A stretch of DNA of 64,000 bases from Mnemiopsis leidyi (Eukaryota > Ctenophora > Tentaculata > Lobata > Bolinopsidae): positions 251,495 through 315,494 of the forward strand of contig JH153573.1 of assembly GCA_000226015.1 (NCBI GenBank), given 5' to 3'. A program made the position numbers and the translations under genes. The notes beneath the pieces are model-generated. The model was given only the letters and a program-made list of their open reading frames with translations, had not been told where the DNA came from and ran no database searches. This document shows positions 39,101-51,063 of the stretch, piece by piece (position 1 is the first letter of the stretch; the number at the start of each line of letters is the position of its first letter).

Positions 39101-42100
39101 GAAGCTGAGCTAAGCATGAGCTATAGCTAGATCTTAAACAGTTAAACACATTGTCACTTTCACAGATTGCATAATGCACTGGAGTTCGAAAATAGTGAAC
39201 CCTGTTGCACTGAAAACATCGTCACAGTAAATACAGCAGCAGTAAATACAGCAGCGAATAGAATTAAACTTCAGTCTATTTGTAAATCAGATCACTGTAT
39301 TAATCAGCAAGCAGTGCTTCAAGAAGGCACGTTTTAAAAACTCCCATCATATTCACTGAGATTTTGTTTAAAACTTTTTCACTACTTGCTGTGACGGATC
39401 ATGATAATTTGAAAATTTCAACCCAAAATCTTGATCGAAGAAATCTAATTGACACGCAAATAACGATCTAAAAATTGGATTAGTTGATGGCTCAGTCCCT
39501 ACATTTAAAATTTGACGAATTGTAATATAACTATATTTGACAAATAAATGCCAGGTAAGATAGAGAAATACTGACAAACTCTCTTATTTCAGTGCGAGAA
39601 CTACCGACAATCGAGCGACGCCTGGAACTTGTACACAGCCAGCTCTGTTGTCACACAGACTACACAGTTCCCCATCTACTACGAGCTCAAGAAGTCAGTT
39701 TCTAATTCCGTTTTCTTCCTTATCTTTCTTTTCTTCCTTTTTATCTGTTTCTCTGCTGAGGGTTAAGGTTACACCAGCTCCTTCATTTTCACGATCTTGA
39801 TTCGCTTACTCGTATGTACAACCATTTGCCTGAGATAAAATTACTTTTCCCGCATATGCAGTAAACCTTCACATATATATAGCGTGAGTTAGTAAAACTT
39901 TCTCACAAGAATCTATTAGTACATACACCACACAGCCAGGAGTATATTTGACCTATTTAGTCGAGTTAGCACTTGTACATTGTATTTAGGAAGTACGTAC
40001 CGTACCATTTACCTTGACTGTGATTTGAAGGTCTTCTTTTTAACGTCTGTTTACACTTGTTTACACACCATGTGTAAACCTTCCCCCTAACGTCAAATGT
40101 CAGACTTTAAACTGCTGAAAGGAAATGTAGACTACTTCATTGCTGGTTCAGAGAGATAGAGCTATGTCTTCCTAGTTGGTGTGGGAAAAACGGAGTTGTA
40201 AGAACGGAAAACTGAACAAAGCGAGGTGTACTTATGTACTAGTGCAGTGTACCAATGTATTGTACTAGTGCAGTGTACCAATGTATTGTACCAATGTATT
40301 GTACGGCATATTGTACCGACATAGTGTTGGCTCAGATCAGAGATTTTACGTATACTTAAATAATTTTCCTGCTTGTCGTAATACGGTAATACACCATATA
40401 GTCATCTTTAAAAATGAAGCAATAACTGTGAAGAAACATTCTGAAACAGTATAGATCAATGATCTGAATACTTAAACCTCATCAAAAAACATCTGTTACA
40501 TTGGCCAAGCATTGCACTTAAATCACACTCAATATTCTCATTATTCGCTCTTTTAAAAACCTTTGATTAATCAGAAAAGCTATAGCTATAGAATACCAAG
40601 CTATAGAAAGTTCCTGCTAGCGATGTAACTGCTGGTAGTTTTGGCGGGAAAGTTAAAGATAAGTTAAAGTTAAGATTTTTTTAGTTAAAGATAAGTTGGG
40701 AGTTGTCTGTACTTGGGTGCAGGAAATTAATTCAGCCCTAATGTTGGGGTTATGGTGCACCCCCGTGCAGTAATGGCATATTATCTACAAATGTGCGGAT
40801 ATTACTGGCAGTATAAGAGCCCGGTAAGACATAATGAGTAGAAATATAATAATTGTGCAGCCAAATAAAACGTCTACTTACCACATTTAAGGGACGATAG
40901 TTACAGTAGATTGACAAGTGAAACAATGTTTCATTATGTCTCGGATATTCTGGAAAGTTTGGGTATAACAACACTCAGGAACTAAATCGGGTACCACTGT
41001 CCACACCAGTGTAAATTTTAAGTAATAACAGTGTTTACACGTTAATTACTCGTTACTTACCCTCTAATTACCCGTTAATTACCCGCAGGTTCACTACGAT
41101 CCTAGCTGAGACAGTAGGACGACACACAGTCCTCTACGTTGGAACAAACAGTGGTACTGTAGAGAAACTTGTTATAACTTCTTCCAACCAACTTGTCCTG
41201 TCGACCGAGTTTGTAGTTGCGGTATGTTCCCTATATTTGTGTGGTATTTTACAACAAACTCTAACTTTACTAATTGTTTGTAACTTCTAGAAGTCTCTGT
41301 GACGGTTTAACTTTGGAGTTTCAATTATGTAATTGATATTTGCCATGGACTTGTTACTATCCACAGACATGCATAAATAGAAATGAAACCTTGGAATTTT
41401 ACAGGATTCACATGTGCAAGTCAGATCTATGCAGTTCGCCAACTCCAGGGTAAGTTTTCTAGGATTATTCCATTTGTTTAAATTGTTCAGTGCAATCATT
41501 GTGATGTACAATCATATAACACAATTAATAATCGTATTACCGTAATTACACATAGCGTGAAAAAGTGCGAAGTTGTAATTTGAGAGGGCTTTACAGGGTG
41601 CAGTCTCTAGTTTCAACGGGAAACAGAAATTTATCATTAATTAGTGTCTCTAGGAGGGTGCCTGTTTCAAGTCAGATATGCCCTGGAAGTATAATTTTAT
41701 ATTAATTTTATGTGCCGTAAGCTAAGCAGTAAGCTATGTAAAACTGATCCAATGATAACAATGATAGATTTGAGCGATCATCAATTTAGAGTAATGACGA
41801 ACCGGAAAAAAAGGTGTGACTTTCCTCATTTAAATCTGGTCAATCACTAGCTTCCCCTTGTAATGAAAAGTCTTTAGAGCCATATCAATTATGAGCCCAA
41901 AGTTTTTTAAGTGACCACCGCCTTTGGTTTTCATAGAACCCTGTTAGCCCCAAAGTTCGATTTGCTTTTTCGCAGAGTAAGCAGACGCGGTAGACACAAC
42001 CGTGATTGACATAGCGCAAAGTGACAAATCTAGCTTAGCTTGCTTGCCGCGCGCATCACATTGCGCGCGCGTGAAATAAGATAGATCCGATCATGATTTT

Positions 42101-44296
42101 ATCGATATATTATTAAAATTCTTGATCATAATTCACATTATTTATTATTTGAGTCGTGTGTGATTGGTGTTTTCTAGCAGTTGATATATGAAACTATATG
42201 ATTCAAGTGAAGTCTTCACCAACAAACCCCACAGAACCGCGAGATGGTGGTATCTACTGAGAACACCGTGTCCAAGTTCCCTGTATCCAGATGTAGCTCT
42301 CACACAGAGTTGGACAGTTGTATCGAGATTCAGGATCCTCATTGTTGTTGGTGTCAAACATCTCACTCTTGCTCTCATGTCTCCGAGTGGTAGGTCATCT
42401 TGACAATAGGTGTTCACTTTGCCAATCCATATTTAAATACTCCCTGGTTTATAATTTTAGATAAACTTGTCTAGATGGTGCTCGACGCCCTAAAAAGCTG
42501 ATATCAACATCCGTCTAACCGCTATCATTTCAGTGAAGCTACAGAATGTGTGAACGATCCAGAAACAGGAAGCGTATCGAATGCGTTTACTCGCCTGACT
42601 AGCTATGTGTGGGAGAAGGAGGAGCCCTGTGTCCCTGTCTGCGAGGAGACGGAGGAGAGTTGTACCGAGGGGGGAGAAGATAATCAAGTCCATGGAGGTG
42701 TACCCCAAAATATCGGAGATAAAGAGGAAAACTGTGAACTGTACTTACACTGGAGTGTGGCAGCGTACCGGCCCAGTCAGCGACAATATCACAGGTGTGT
42801 TTCTCCTTAATTTCTTGTTTCTCCTCATTTTCTTGTTTCTCCCCTTTATTTTCTTGTTTCTCCCTTTATTTTCTTGTTTCTCCCTTATTTTCTTGTTTCT
42901 CCCCTTATTTTCTTGTTTCTCCCTTATTTTCTTGTTTCTCCCTTTATTTTTTGTTTCTCGCCTCATTTTCTTGTTTCTCCCTTTATTTTCTTGTTTCTCC
43001 CTTTATTTTCTTGTTTCTCTCCTTTTTTGTGTTTCTCCTTATTTTCTCGTTTCTCCCTTTATTTTCGTGTTTCTCCCCTTATTTTCGTGTTTCTCCTTAT
43101 TTTCGTGGCTCATTTGGTCCTCATTGAATTTGACGCTATTCATTTTGGTCAAATTTCGACTTATCCCTTGCATTAGTTTTCGTCTAGAAAGTTTGTTCAA
43201 TTTTAATTCCTGACATACATTACCTTCAGTTGTGGAGGAAACGACAAATGAAGCTCGCTTTGGAACTCTAGAAGACGGCAGGCTGTACAAGATTCTAACC
43301 ATGCTGTTCGGCTCACTCTTCGTCCTTTCTCTGTTTATAATAGTCTTCCTGATGTTCTACAAATCTCGCAGAACTTCCGGAAATAATACTGACTCTAAAA
43401 GAAAATCGTTCGCTGATAGAACTAACTCTACAAATATCATTTCTGATAAACCTATAAGTTATATGGTAAGTCTTAACCTATCTTATGCTACTATACTGCT
43501 ATCTTACCTTTTCAATATGCCGCCTTTTTTTGACGCAAGATAAAATGTAACTATTGACCGGAAAGATACAAAAATGTAAATTTAAATCTCTTTCAGACAA
43601 GCACAAAGAAAGTGGAAAACACACCGATGATGCCGATAAACCACAACATGAACAACAGCATGATAATGCCCCAAGATCTGGACAAGCTAAACAACTCGCC
43701 CTACCGTAGTCACATGACCGCAGAAGACGAGAGATTGCTGCAGGTCAACATCGGCTCTCGAGATCCTACCGAGAACATGTACAGTGACGTCCACGCTGCA
43801 CAGGTATGTTCATGTCACGTGATGTGTTCAATTTAGATATAGTGTGATCTCTTTTGTTTTGCTGACGTGAACCTTCGTGGCTGTGTTAAATCTTTTTATC
43901 TCTCAATCAATCACAAGTGTTAATCACTTGAAACACATTTGATTATCTTGGTTGGTTTTCAGACATTGCCAAGGAATTTTGGCAACAATCCCACCATGGA
44001 TAGAAGAAATCCGACATTACCCAATTATAGCTTGACATTGCAACGACAAATCAACTCCAATAATAGGTTCAACTATAATAATCCACCCCAACATGAGTTT
44101 ACAAGGTAAAATACACGGCCCTATCTTTGTCAAACTTGTATTTATATGTTTTAGTTTCGGTTTTTTCTTCAAAAACGTGTCCGTGATCGCTTTATCCAAA
44201 ACAGTCAATTAAAGAAAGTATCAAACATTTAATTTCCAATTGTATGATCATTAAAGTTTAAACCATTTCAGGTTCACCCCTAATATACTCTCTTGA
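18171..44296 (+). CDS. Transmembrane semaphorin (signal peptide, sema, PSI, TM, cytoplasmic tail), 16 exons
   Basis: Semaphorins are plexin ligands that act at cell surfaces in guidance and adhesion. Exons: 18171-18303, 18415-18593, 22878-23028, 23525-23707, 24176-24333, 25165-25337, 25482-25596, 39593-39693, 41089-41221, 41405-41449, 42235-42389, 42534-42794, 43230-43465, 43597-43803, 43963-44105, 44272-44296. All junctions are GT-AG. Phases agree everywhere except in exon 12, which needs one base fewer (see findings); then 798 residues. Residues 1-19 are a signal peptide. Sema landmarks: KMYVGAKSLLLSVDM, CGNFITRI, KFVSSFEHGDFVYFVMRE, RVCKSDPG, YAVCGYSIDDIDA, CENYRQSSDAWN, VLYVGTNSGTVEKL. 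The PSI domain starts about residue 475 (SRCSSHTELDSC, DPHCCWC). A Cys-containing juxtamembrane region follows, then TM 617-639 and an Asn-rich ~160-residue tail. No Ig or thrombospondin repeats are clear, so it resembles invertebrate class-1-like types; the class is not assigned. Exon 7 to 8 spans a 14-kb intron, so an unseen exon is possible. Confidence 0.93.
18594..22877 (+). other. Semaphorin intron 2 (4.3 kb)
   Basis: Starts gtaagt and ends ccctcag. It holds a CT-rich microsatellite at 19621-19665 and a 33-bp tandem repeat at 20322-20454. No exon or RNA gene recognised. Confidence 0.7.
20322..20454. repeat. 33-bp tandem repeat, 4 copies, each with CACGTG
   Basis: CACGTGC recurs at 20324, 20357, 20390 and 20423, exactly 33 bp apart, within units of the form CACGTGCAATAACAATATG then TGACACAG. 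It gives a Cys/Tyr-rich open frame on the minus strand that is an artefact of the repeat. Confidence 0.9.
26598..26643. repeat. Perfect 16-bp inverted repeat around an AT loop
   Basis: TAGAGATGTCTGGAGA and TCTCCAGACATCTCTA with a 14-base loop containing ATATATATAT. It lies in semaphorin intron 7; possible cruciform or hairpin RNA. Confidence 0.85.
35092..35111. repeat. AC dinucleotide microsatellite
   Basis: Uninterrupted CA/AC run of about 20 bases in semaphorin intron 7. Confidence 0.9.
35648..35703. repeat. Tandem duplication of ~25 bp
   Basis: The block CAGTCCTGATCATTACACAC followed by TCAC occurs twice with a short spacer. In semaphorin intron 7. Confidence 0.85.
40238..40303. repeat. 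Short tandem repeat in semaphorin intron 8
   Basis: Two copies of TACTAGTGCAGTGTACCAAT followed by GTATTG, plus an extra TACCAATGTATTG unit. Confidence 0.8.
42803..43110. repeat. Pyrimidine-rich minisatellite filling semaphorin intron 12
   Basis: Units of about 19-23 bp (TTTTCTTGTTTCTCCCTTTA and variants) run almost from the donor at 42795 to near the acceptor at 43229. All three plus frames stay open for long distances because the array is pyrimidine-biased; none is coding. Confidence 0.92.
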
Positions 44297-44414
44297 TAAT
44301 CCCTACTACACCGCCCACAACGGGCCAATCAGAACGTTTCATAAAGTCACGTGATAGTCGCTTTGTCATAACAACGAGTCACGTGGTTCAAATTCGCGTA
44401 TTTTGAAGTGTAAG

Positions 44415-44420
44415 AATAAA
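44415..44420 (+). terminator. Probable polyadenylation signal of the semaphorin gene
   Basis: AATAAA 119 bp after the stop codon, the first canonical signal downstream of the last exon. Confidence 0.6.
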
Positions 44421-46919
44421 GCCAACTGCGTGTCTTCGTCCTCAACTTAGTGAGACCGTGTGGAGTGTAAATCGAAGACAAGAGACAATTATTGAGACTG
44501 TGAAATCTTTGTTGTATCATTTGTAAATAATTATTTTATTTCACGGAAAATATGTCTGCTAGATTTGTTATTTTTATTCTATTTTGAAGGACAGTTTACA
44601 CCCGTCACATAGGTTTAATGATAATAGGAGAGAGTTTTCATTCCATTTCCGCGTGTTTTTACTAACTTATATGACGAAATGGATTCCAATATATTTTTGT
44701 ATTCGTTGGTGAATTGTTTGTTTATTGGCTATGGATTGGGTGGTTAAGCCGCTGAAGTTGATTTATAATTACCGTTGGTTTTTTGGGCGTGTTTGATGTT
44801 TGTTCATCCTATGTGCCTTTTTTCAGTGACTAAATTTACTTAGTGTGTTTGAGAGCTATCTTGCCGAATCGAAATGGGAGTTATTTAGATGATAGTTTTT
44901 TGTCCTAAGTGGTTTAGCTCAGCATTATTTGAACCTAACTTATTTGTTCAGCGGGACTTGTCACTGGGGTCCGGTTTAACTTTGTCATATTGTAGGTGTT
45001 ATAACTGAACTTTAAATTTTTAATACTTTAAACTGAAATGTGAGTTTTTCTTGTTTCTTCTATTCGTGTGATAACATTTCTGTTCGCATCTATCAAAGAT
45101 CCTCCCTCCCTGCCTCCCTGCCTTCCCTCTATACGTGACCCAGGATCATTAGCAATGATACTGTTCACGTGTGTTTACACGTGCTAACCAGATCTGTTAC
45201 CTTTAAAGTAATTACACTTCCTAGAGAGCTGGTGTACGCTCGCTCACGTGACCGCACTAATGAGCTAACGGTAAAGGAACCGTGTATAACTGTATGATCT
45301 GTCCTTGCGGAGGACGTCTCTGCTTGATTCTCCTACAATAAGTAGTACACTTGGGGCTAAATATAGACACACTGGTCCTGTTACTGGCACCAGCTGCTCT
45401 CATTGTTTGCCTGTCTGCTTTAGCTTTTTCTTAGACATTAAAATCTAACTAGCTAAGAATCTAAATTTTGTAAGTGTATCGTGTCTTATCGCGTCCGAAT
45501 CTTGAACCTTCCTAAGTTAAAAAAAGTAGCTTTGAAAACCTCAGTGACGTTTAATCATAGAATCGATTATAAAGTTAAGAGTCAAGTCATTATCCATTTT
45601 TAAGTCGATTTATTAACTGAAAGTCTAGTGTCTACCGTGCGAGACCAGGTTGAATGTACGTGACTAGCTCAAATAGGTAGTACAATGTATGTACAATGTG
45701 CATTGTACACACAATACGGTGCCGGTGTCAGGTGGACTCTATTCTATTGTAGCTTCCTCTCTAAACTATTGTTTGCCGTTGAGGCTGCCGCTACACGCCA
45801 CACGGCAGCAGGGCAGCAGGGGCCAGGCAACATCTGGCAAGGAAACTTATATAAATATATGTAAAACTAAAAGTAGAACCGTCACGTGTCACGGCCAGGA
45901 TTGACGTCACATCCACAAGCTACTCAGTCATCATTGCTTTCAGTTTCACCTTCGTAGCTTATACACTCCGTTTATACGTGTGGACATCACAGCTTGCTTA
46001 GTGGTTGGCGGAAGCACGTGACGCGTATTAGTTGTCACATTGAGTCACGTACGTCACGCACGTAGACTATTTCAGAGTCCGATTTCAGAGTTCGATCACG
46101 TCTGTACTTGTAGATCACGTCTGTAGTTCACAGTTTCACTGCCTCCCGCAGCACGTTAGAGAATAGGCATGAAGTTAACTTTTACCTTCACTTTCAGTTT
46201 ACTTAGTGACGCGTACAACTACACTGACATCTTGCGAGCAGTTGGCGATTGGTCGCTTTCAGTTTCCACTTATTATAGATTTGCATTTTATTTATCTATA
46301 ACGATTATAAAAAAACGTGACTAGTTACGACGCTACGTGACACGTTGGTCATTTTGTTACACTAACAGGCTTGCTTAGTACAAGCTTCTGCCAATTCTCT
46401 AGGTTATTAAATAATTGTTATAATTATATATTTGGCTGACATATTAGTACATGTGTAGCTGTAATGATTCGCAACGATTTCCAATTTTATTTCCTTAATA
46501 ATATACTCTAGAAACTTTTAGTTTTACCTCAACCATGATGTTGACTAAACTTTGATTCTATTTCTAATTTTATTTCGCTTTTGACTCAATAAATAAGTTT
46601 CTAATATCATTGATCATCTCATCTAATACCTGCTCTAATTAAATAGCAAAACAGTTAAACACCTATGGCTATCGATATAGTCATCCTTTTAATTTCAAAC
46701 CATCAAGGTATATGGTAATGAATTACAGTTCTTTAAAGTAAGCTTATAAACTCAGCCGATTATGGAATTATTTATATTTGGGTCGAAGTCCTTGTACAGC
46801 AGCGCGCACCCTCCCGGGAGGAGAATGAGGGTCGGACGAAGTCAGACAACGAAGTCCTATCTATTAAAGAATAATGATTATCAGCCGATTCCCAAATAGT
46901 CGACATATCTCGGTAAAAT

Positions 46920-47559
46920 GGTCATATTATTTGGTGAGTGGGGCAATTAGGGCGATTAGGTCAGTGGTGCCAATGATGGTCCCGATCGTCATTGGCGCCA
47001 ATGGTTGTGTTCCATTGGCGCCAATTGAATCCAATGGTCGCCAATACTCTTTTTACAATCACCACTCAGAGCTTGAATGGATCATTTGGAATTCCGATGG
47101 CGCCAGTCATGGTGCCAATGGCGACGATGGAACCAATGGCGATTAATTTAAGTGACAATTGGCCATGGCGATGCAGTGGCTCCATTGTCGCCACCTGCGC
47201 CATGTTGTCACCTCTGTTGCCATTGCAAATGTACCACTACCAGCTTTATCATTTTCTGATTGGCTCCATTGTCGCCAATGGAATTTATAGCAAAACTGCC
47301 GCCATTGGCGCCATTGGCGCCACTGTCGCCATTGTCACCAATGAATCGCCATTGCAGCTCCATTGTCGCCATAGGCACCTCTGGCATAATTGGCGCCATT
47401 GGAATTCGAAATGATCCATTCACTCTGAGTGGTGAGCGTGAATGGAGCATTGGAGCATCGCCATCGATTGGTTCCATTGGCGCCAATAACACATCCATTT
47501 GTTCCATTGAGTGGATCCATTGGCGGCGCCAATTATCCCCTCACTATACTATGTGACCC
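46920..47559. repeat. ~640-bp imperfect fold-back palindrome built on TTGGCGCCAA units
   Basis: The outer ends pair (GGTCATATTATTTGGTGAG with the complement of CTCACTATACTATGTGACC). An inner pair, 47061-47104 and 47391-47433, matches closely in reverse complement (ACCACTCAGAG with CTCTGAGTGGT; TGGATCATTT with AAATGATCCA; GGAATTCC with GGAATTC). Both pairs share a centre near 47240. The interior is packed with CATTGGCGCCA and TTGTCGCCA units; GGCGCC, itself a palindrome, occurs at least eight times. Both strands show Asn-Gly-Ala-like open frames from the 9-base periodicity; these are not considered genes. Confidence 0.85.
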
Positions 47560-50394
47560 TTTTGCCTAGATGAGTAGATCGCAATAAAATGAATATGTTG
47601 TACTTGCATTTGCAGTGAAATTATTTTTCAGCCTAACTCAGAGAATTTTCCTAATAAAACTGAGCGTGTCATTGGTGATCAGTAGTATATTTAGTCTGCA
47701 CATTAGTGATTAGTGCCACTACCACAATACCTCACTACCTATAAATTGTAAGCCGGCGAAATATTATCGTGGCCTTTTAAAACCGCGTATATAACATCAG
47801 AGGAACCGCGTACTATTACAATAAGTATTAAGAGAGCTTTTCTCCAATGGTCTGCGTATAACAGAGGCCCTCAGGCCCGTATAAATCGATCAAAGTTGCA
47901 AATGTATTGGAGTTTATTCTTCTAAAACCGCACCTCGCAGTAGCCGTGCCTTACTGAACTATAGAAGCTCTAGACTGTTGCAGTGTTGTGGATAATGCAA
48001 GAGTGTAAGACTTATAGAGCTATATGACAATGATAGACATAAGCCAATTCGAGCCATGCAAGGTCATCTCTCTATATAGTTCAGCATACATATTGTGCTT
48101 GTAGGGGGTTGGTAGATATATATAGATACGAGTTTGATGTTGAAGAAGCTTTCAATAAACATGTGTTGATCGTCGTCAGCTACATATCATGTCTTCGACT
48201 ATGAGTACGACTTTGACCATGCATATACTATAATCAAGTGTTCCATGATCAGTATTAGAAGAAACTCTCCCTGGAGCTTATTCTTTGTTACTTAACAAAG
48301 ACGAGACATATGGTTTGCTTGGTCATGGTTATAACACTTGAACTGTAGTCGTTGTTTTATGTTTACTTTTCTATGGACTGTGCTGGTAGAAGTGTTTGGG
48401 CGGTTGGCATGAATATGATGTCCAGATGAAGTTGCGGCGTGATCATTTTTATTATTTTTCTATCGCCGATTCATAATTGCCCAAGGTCCTGGTGTGCGAC
48501 AACTGTTAAATTTTAGCTATTAACGATTGTCGAATTTCGAAATTGAAATAAATATATAAGACACGTTATACCATTTTATCCCTAGTAAAATAAAGCTTAT
48601 CTGCTGAACTTTAAGCGTAAATCCTAACTTAAGTTAAATGTAGAACTAGGATCATAACAAGTCTTATCAGTTTGAGTTACACTTATCACTTTATCAGTAT
48701 CACTGTCTTTCAATATAGATAATATAACACTTCAATTTTTAGTTGCACTTCAAAATCTAAATTATTTGTCAAGATCAATTCAATTACTTGAATATCAACT
48801 AAGTATACAATCTATTGTTTAATTGTCTAATCATCGCATGTAGAATGCGAGATAAAAATACGTTTACTTTGTAGAATGTAGACCATAGTTCATGAGAGTT
48901 CGGTATAAAAGCGCCATTTTTCTTCTTTTCTTACGAAAACTGTTTCTTTTAGACTGTTTCTTTTTGTTTGAGTTAACAGTACGATATTGAACTAACACTT
49001 TACTGCTGTAAATTTAATAAAGGAAATTAGAACCTTTTTTCTTTTCTCAAACAAGCATCACTTTAAAATAACAGATCATGTTGCAAATTGCTTTATTCAT
49101 ACACTTTCACTTTCGATCCGCGATGAAAGCGTCGACAGTCAATTTAAATTTATAATGTGAATGTTATTGCTATTGCTTATTTATGCACGTGACCTCGCAA
49201 CGTTTGATGTCATGTGATGTGCCACGTAATTAGGTCACGTCCGATTGCTTTTATAAATATCACCATCACGAATATAATTTTAAAAGAAAACTTGTCTGTT
49301 AACTCGTTGTTTATGTAATTTGTTGCTTCCTATAGATAAATTGAAATTCTATCACTAGAATTTAAGAGTGTTAGAACACACTACATAATATATATGATAT
49401 ATAGGGATTTTAAGGAGAGTTTAAATGGTGCATGTATCATGCGTCAATTAGTATTCATTAAGCCCCGACATAAAAATAACAATAAAGTAATTGTGCCCAC
49501 CCCGGCTGTCGGGGTAAGAAAACATTTCAATTGAACAGACATTGTTTTTGTTGCAAACCACTAACCTTACAGGATCGAATAATGTAAATTTTATTTATTT
49601 AACTTGGATTTTATTTAGAGTAAAACCATCCAGGCTCCAGTAATATATGCAGTAGTATCAGGAGCTCTTCTGCTTATAGCGAGTCGATATAATTGTCGCG
49701 ATTATACTTAAACCCGACGGCCGACTCTCGCAGCTCAAAGCTGAACGAGATCTTTTCGTAAAAACGTTAGACGGATATAATCTCGTCAAATATATGACAT
49801 CTTAAGTTTAAAGAATCTGAGTATTTAGTCTGAATTTTGCATTAAGTCTCTGAGTCTGAGTATAAGAAAATAACTACTATGTTCATGTATACTACGATTA
49901 TAAAATTGCGATTACTTATTTTACAAATCCTTGCGAGCTAAGAAAGGCGAATGAGATTTTCTATTTAAATCGCTTTCTAATGGTTGATCCTCGACTGCAT
50001 AACCTCTTCTTTTTGGAATCTTATATTGTAGTTATAGTGATCAGGCATAACATGGGCCGTGGTCATTTGTGAAAACATGGTTTTCTAGCCTATAGGTAAT
50101 AGGTATAGCCTATGGGTTTAGCCATTATAGATAGTCCAATAATCCTGATTCTTGAAGAACTATAGGCGGCCCTCAAGGGAGACACCATTAAATGGTTTTC
50201 GACTATTTTATTGGTTGCTACGGCTGAGAGCTTATCAAACTTAAAAACAGCTTAGAACTTACCATGCCAACTAATCAGGGCCGAAAAGTAAACTTTGTTC
50301 CTTGCCTGCTGTCCAGAGGACGGACTAAATCAAACAGGAAAAGGGTCACGAGGGAGAACGATCGGCGTAGTGGGCTCGCTCATAATTATTGCCA

Positions 50395-50445
50395 TTGCAG
50401 TTACTGTTAAAGGGGACTAATAGTCCTCTTTAACAGTAACTGCAA
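50395..50445. repeat. 51-bp near-perfect palindrome
   Basis: TTGCAGTTACTGTTAAAG and its complement CTTTAACAGTAACTGCAA enclose GGGACTAATAGTCCT; the stem has one mismatch and a loop of about 1-3 bases. It could extrude as a cruciform or be transcribed as a tight hairpin. Confidence 0.9.
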
Positions 50446-51049
50446 AAATGTCCGATTATGACTGCCACTGGCGGACTTTACCTTGTAGTTGTACGTTATT
50501 TTAAGTCTTTAGTCTGTATTTCGATATATGAAAATAGAGACTAAAGACTATATTAATAGTAGTAATACTACTAACTTCTAGAACATAATTATTCACATTC
50601 GAGACTATGACCCGCAGAAATTTTCTTGCAATTTTAACGAATTTTGGCTTTTGAAAATTTAATCATTTTGTCAACATACCTTTTTAAAAACTATAACTCT
50701 TAAAACAATAAATGTACACAATTTGAATATTATCCGCAAAAAAGATGCCCTGCATTTGAATCACGGCATTTTATTTGTTTTGTCGACTAAAAAAATATGG
50801 AATGTGAAATTAACTGAAAGGCGAAATACCAGATGTTTTGTTAAATACTTTCAACAACTACTATTAATTAAATAATTTTAGGCATGACTAAGATGATGGG
50901 TCCACTTGGGGACAGAATGTCAGTGGAGTAAAGTCAGCCGGTGTCCTGGGTTGTGAAGGTGGTGGTGATGGGGTGCAGTGCTGGTAGTTTTCCGGGTGCG
51001 AGTGATCTCTGTCCCAGCTTTGCTGGGACCAACAAGCTTCATTGATAAG

Positions 51050-51063
51050 NNNNNNNNNNNNNN
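51050..51063. other. Small assembly gap (14 N)
   Basis: Run of undetermined bases. Confidence 1.

Larger units (their letters stand above)
25597..39592 (+). other. Semaphorin intron 7 (14 kb)
   Basis: Flanked by gttagt and tttcag. Contents noted: a 16-bp-stem hairpin (26598-26643), a cluster of CACGTG sites at 27.9-29.6 kb and again at 34.6-36.7 kb, an AC microsatellite (35092-35111), a 25-bp tandem duplication (35648-35703) and three TACTGCATGTC units (36080-36110). No exon-like coding sequence with domain signal found. It may contain enhancers or alternative first exons. Confidence 0.65.

Noticed and set aside
42605-43213. Open frame of 202 residues rich in Phe/Leu/Ser
   Set aside because: Its first part is the end of semaphorin exon 12 in the correct frame; the rest runs through the pyrimidine minisatellite of intron 12.
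46874-47556. Open frames on both strands rich in Asn-Gly-Ala / Pro-Leu-Ala
   Set aside because: Explained by the 9-base periodicity of the TTGGCGCCA palindrome; not collagen-like genes.
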